Below are positions 31,366-32,995 of a stretch of 32,995 bases of DNA, piece by piece. Each line of letters begins with the position of its first letter. Position 1 is the stretch's first letter. The translations under genes were made by a program, and so were the position numbers. Under the pieces are notes generated by a model. The model made no database searches, was not told the origin of the DNA, and was given only the letters and a program-made list of their open reading frames with translations. The stretch comes from Euryarchaeota archaeon Ods01 (lineage in GTDB: Archaea; Halobacteriota; Halobacteria; Halobacteriales; Halorutilaceae), in NCBI GenBank assembly GCA_028751095.1, contig JAQZCZ010000013.1:1-32995 (forward strand), written 5' to 3'.

Positions 31366-31797
31366 ATGACGACAGCACACGAGGTGCCGGGCGACCGGCT
31401 CGTCGAGACGACGAAGGACGAGGTAAAGAACCTCGACGCCGTCGAACCCCCTGAGTGGACAGAGTTCGCTAAGACAGGACGTAGCCAAGAGCTACCTCCT
31501 GAGGAAGACGACTGGTGGTACACACGGACAGCGTCGCTCCTCCGCAAGGTCTACATTGAGGGACCGATAGGCGTCGCACGGCTCAAGAAGGAGTACGGCT
31601 CGCGCGACAGAAAGGGCGTCGAGCCTTCACACCACGAGGAAGGAAGCGGCAACGTCATCCGTACCGCGCTCCAACAGCTCGAAGAGGAAGGACTCGTCGA
31701 ACAGAAGGGCGGCGAGGGACGTGTCGTTACGGCTGAGGGACAGAAGTTCCTCGACGGTATCGCGGCGGATATAGACGACGAACTCCTTGCAGAGTAA
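31366..31797 (+). CDS. rps19e: Ribosomal protein S19e
   Basis: The 143-residue protein matches archaeal S19e: DWWYTRTASLLRKVYIEGPIGVARLKKEYGSRDRKGVEPSHHEEGSGNVIRTALQQLEEEGLVEQ, the diagnostic region of the family, and RVVTAEGQKFLDGIA at the end. The small-subunit protein is absent from bacteria. It is followed by a PDCD5-like gene, the conserved gene order in archaea, though the latter has its own promoter. Confidence 0.96.
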   Translation: MTTAHEVPGDRLVETTKDEVKNLDAVEPPEWTEFAKTGRSQELPPEEDDWWYTRTASLLRKVYIEGPIGVARLKKEYGSRDRKGVEPSHHEEGSGNVIRTALQQLEEEGLVEQKGGEGRVVTAEGQKFLDGIAADIDDELLAE

Positions 31798-31810
31798 CCC
31801 GACTGAGTTA

Positions 31811-31820
31811 GACCCTTAAG
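31811..31820 (+). promoter_or_regulatory. TATA-like element of the PDCD5-like gene
   Basis: GACCCTTAAG is centred about 27 bases before the ATG of the PDCD5-like gene, consistent with a leaderless transcript in addition to read-through from rps19e. Confidence 0.4.
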
Positions 31821-31842
31821 TCTCGAATCCCTAAACTTAGAT

Positions 31843-32178
31843 ATGACCGACGACGACCTCGAAAAACTACGCGAGGAGAAGGTGAAGGAACTACAGGAGC
31901 GCGGCGAGGGCGGCGAATCTCAGGAGGAGGCTAAACAGCGCGCCGAAGCACAGAAGAAGGCGGTACTGCGTCAGACGCTCGAACCCGAGGCGCGCGAGCG
32001 TCTCGAAGCGCTCAAGATGGCGAAGCCGCAGTTCGCAGAACAGGTCGAGCAACAGGTTGTCGCTCTCGCTCAGAGCGGACGCGTGCAGGGGAAGATAGAC
32101 GAGGAGCAGATGAAGCAACTGCTCCGGAAGCTCCAGCCCCAAGACGACGACTACGATATCAAACACAGCGGTCTCTGA
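31843..32178 (+). CDS. PDCD5-family DNA-binding protein
   Basis: The 111-residue protein is helical and highly charged, with the PDCD5 core AQKKAVLRQTLEPEARERLEALKMAKPQFAEQVEQQVVALAQSGRVQGKIDEEQMKQLLRKLQP. Archaeal members bind DNA in vitro; their cellular role is not settled. The N-terminal helix (DLEKLREEKVKELQERG) is the expected flexible leader. It stands directly after rps19e, a pairing conserved widely in archaea. Confidence 0.93.
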   Translation: MTDDDLEKLREEKVKELQERGEGGESQEEAKQRAEAQKKAVLRQTLEPEARERLEALKMAKPQFAEQVEQQVVALAQSGRVQGKIDEEQMKQLLRKLQPQDDDYDIKHSGL

Positions 32179-32187
32179 TTCCGTACG

Positions 32188-32194
32188 GTTTAAG
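32188..32194 (+). promoter_or_regulatory. TATA-like element of hisS
   Basis: GTTTAAG is centred 27 bases before the hisS ATG, consistent with leaderless transcription separate from the PDCD5-like gene. Confidence 0.45.
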
Positions 32195-32217
32195 CGCAGG
32201 CGGGCGCATTCTCCGGC

Positions 32218-32995
32218 ATGGAGTTCGAGAGTCTCAAGGGTTTCCGCGACTTCTACCCCGACGAACAGGCGGCACGCCGCGAGGTCTTCGACACAGTCCG
32301 CGACGCGGCGCGTGCCTACGGATTCGATGAGGTAGCCGCCCCCTCGCTTGAACCGCTCGGGCTGTACGAGGTCAAAAGCGGAGAGGAGATAGTTGACGAG
32401 ACGTACTCTTTCGAGGACAAGGGAGGGCGGCGCGTTACGATGACGCCCGAGCTGACGCCGTCGCTCGTCCGTATGTTTGTCGCGCGTCAGCAGGAGATGT
32501 CGAAGCCCGTCCGTTGGTTTTCGTCGCCCAAGCTCTGGCGGTACGAACAGCCTCAGTCGGGACGCCTTCGTGAGTTCTACCAGCCTAACTTCGATATCTT
32601 CGGCGCTGAAGGCGTCGAGGCGGACGCCGAGATAATCGCCGCCGCAGACGGTGTTCTGTCGCGTCTTGGACTGACCGACGAGTACGAGTTACGCGTCAGC
32701 CACCGCGGTGTGGTGCGGGGTGTCGTGGGTTCGCTCGGCTTGGACGACGAAACCGAGGGCGTCGTCCACCGTACCGTCGATAAGTCCGAACGTCTCGACG
32801 AGGACGAGATACGCGAACGCCTCGTTGATGCGGGCTTGGACGACGACGAGATACAGACAGTCGTCCGTCTCACGCGTATCGAGGGATGGGACGGCGTTGA
32901 CGACCTACTCGAAATAGACGAGAGCGACGAGACGACCGCGGCGGTCGAACGTCTACACGCCCTTGACGAGACGCTTGAATCGTACGGCGTCGATA
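32218..32995 (+). CDS. hisS: Histidyl-tRNA synthetase, N-terminal part (runs off the window)
   Basis: The frame is open from the ATG to the window end, about 259 residues, which is why the ORF track omits it. MEFESLKGFRDFYPDEQAARREVFDTVRDAARAYGFDEVAAPSLEPLGLYEVKSGEEI is the start of the class II core. MTPELTPSLVRMFV and WRYEQPQSGRLREFYQPNFDIFG hold motif 2 and the ATP-binding arginine. The enzyme charges tRNA-His. A leaderless promoter precedes it. The remaining catalytic domain (motif 3 and the histidine-specific LVxGGRYD-type loops) and the anticodon domain lie beyond the window. Confidence 0.95.
   Translation, partial: MEFESLKGFRDFYPDEQAARREVFDTVRDAARAYGFDEVAAPSLEPLGLYEVKSGEEIVDETYSFEDKGGRRVTMTPELTPSLVRMFVARQQEMSKPVRWFSSPKLWRYEQPQSGRLREFYQPNFDIFGAEGVEADAEIIAAADGVLSRLGLTDEYELRVSHRGVVRGVVGSLGLDDETEGVVHRTVDKSERLDEDEIRERLVDAGLDDDEIQTVVRLTRIEGWDGVDDLLEIDESDETTAAVERLHALDETLESYGVD

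Noticed and set aside
31798-31842. TCTCGAATCCC resembling a tRNA T-loop before the PDCD5-like gene
   Set aside because: There are no flanking acceptor or anticodon stems, and the gap is only 45 bases.
1-32995. Search for mobile elements, CRISPR arrays, integrases, toxin-antitoxin or defence genes
   Set aside because: No regularly spaced repeats, transposase motifs, long terminal repeats or defence families were seen; the window reads as core chromosome.

Overview
The window looks like core chromosome of a halophilic euryarchaeon, class Halobacteria or a close sister lineage. Almost every protein is strongly acidic. The information-processing genes are archaeal (eIF5A, aIF2-alpha, Nop10, L44e, S27e, S19e, PDCD5-like protein, DnaG-type primase, DphB, a fused double histone, archaeal RNase P RNA). 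Several families are typical of haloarchaea (DacZ, LEA14-like double repeat, SWIM zinc finger, HTH+ACT regulator). Many genes have a TATA-like box about 24-28 bases before the start codon, as expected for leaderless transcripts. The isoleucine codon ATA is used heavily, unlike well-known high-GC haloarchaea, which hints at a less-studied lineage; this placement is inference. I see no insertion sequence, CRISPR array, integrase, tRNA or rRNA.

Layout. 1-415 (minus): eIF5A followed by the first codons of an agmatinase-like gene. 534-2125: c-di-AMP synthase dacZ overlapping an MscS-type channel gene, then a DUF151 gene. 2626-6249: a divergent regulator/transporter locus, with an Lrp-RCK_C regulator plus a tiny zinc ribbon on one side and a zinc ribbon plus an APC transporter carrying two UspA domains on the other. 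6271-8443 (minus): tightly overlapped translation operon rpl44e-rps27e-eif2A-nop10-PAC2. 8496-9116: endonuclease III. 9209-13859: dnaG (TTG start) coupled to nadC, then nadA-nadB. 13899-14870: Tat-exported protein of unknown function. 14905-16694: pdxS-pdxT-hisE. 16691-18925 (minus): lipoprotein, then the dphB-usp-histone gene group. 19004-20134: nicotinate phosphoribosyltransferase. 20141-20758: AMMECR1-like protein. 20953-21305: RNase P RNA, not in the ORF track. 21289-21915: nitroreductase. 21995-22992: DUF4149 membrane protein and a PPOX flavoprotein. 22989-29127 (minus): ACT regulator, lipase-like hydrolase, second PPOX protein, aldehyde dehydrogenase, birA, isocitrate-lyase-family enzyme and an HTH regulator. 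29220-31277: LEA14-like protein, SWIM protein, thiL. 31366-end: S19e, PDCD5-like protein and the start of hisS.

Functionally the window is rich in cofactor synthesis: NAD de novo (nadABC) and salvage, PLP (pdxST), thiamine (thiL) and biotin transfer (birA). It also holds translation genes and modifiers (hypusine substrate eIF5A, diphthamide enzyme DphB). The most interesting hypothesis is a possible c-di-AMP osmotic signalling neighbourhood at 534-6249, where the cyclase lies beside a mechanosensitive channel, an RCK_C-domain regulator and a USP-domain transporter. Other notable points are three convergent gene pairs that share a CTAG/CTAA stop overlap, an RNase P RNA whose 3' end is antisense to a protein gene's stop, and an AMMECR1-family protein lacking the family's signature cysteine.
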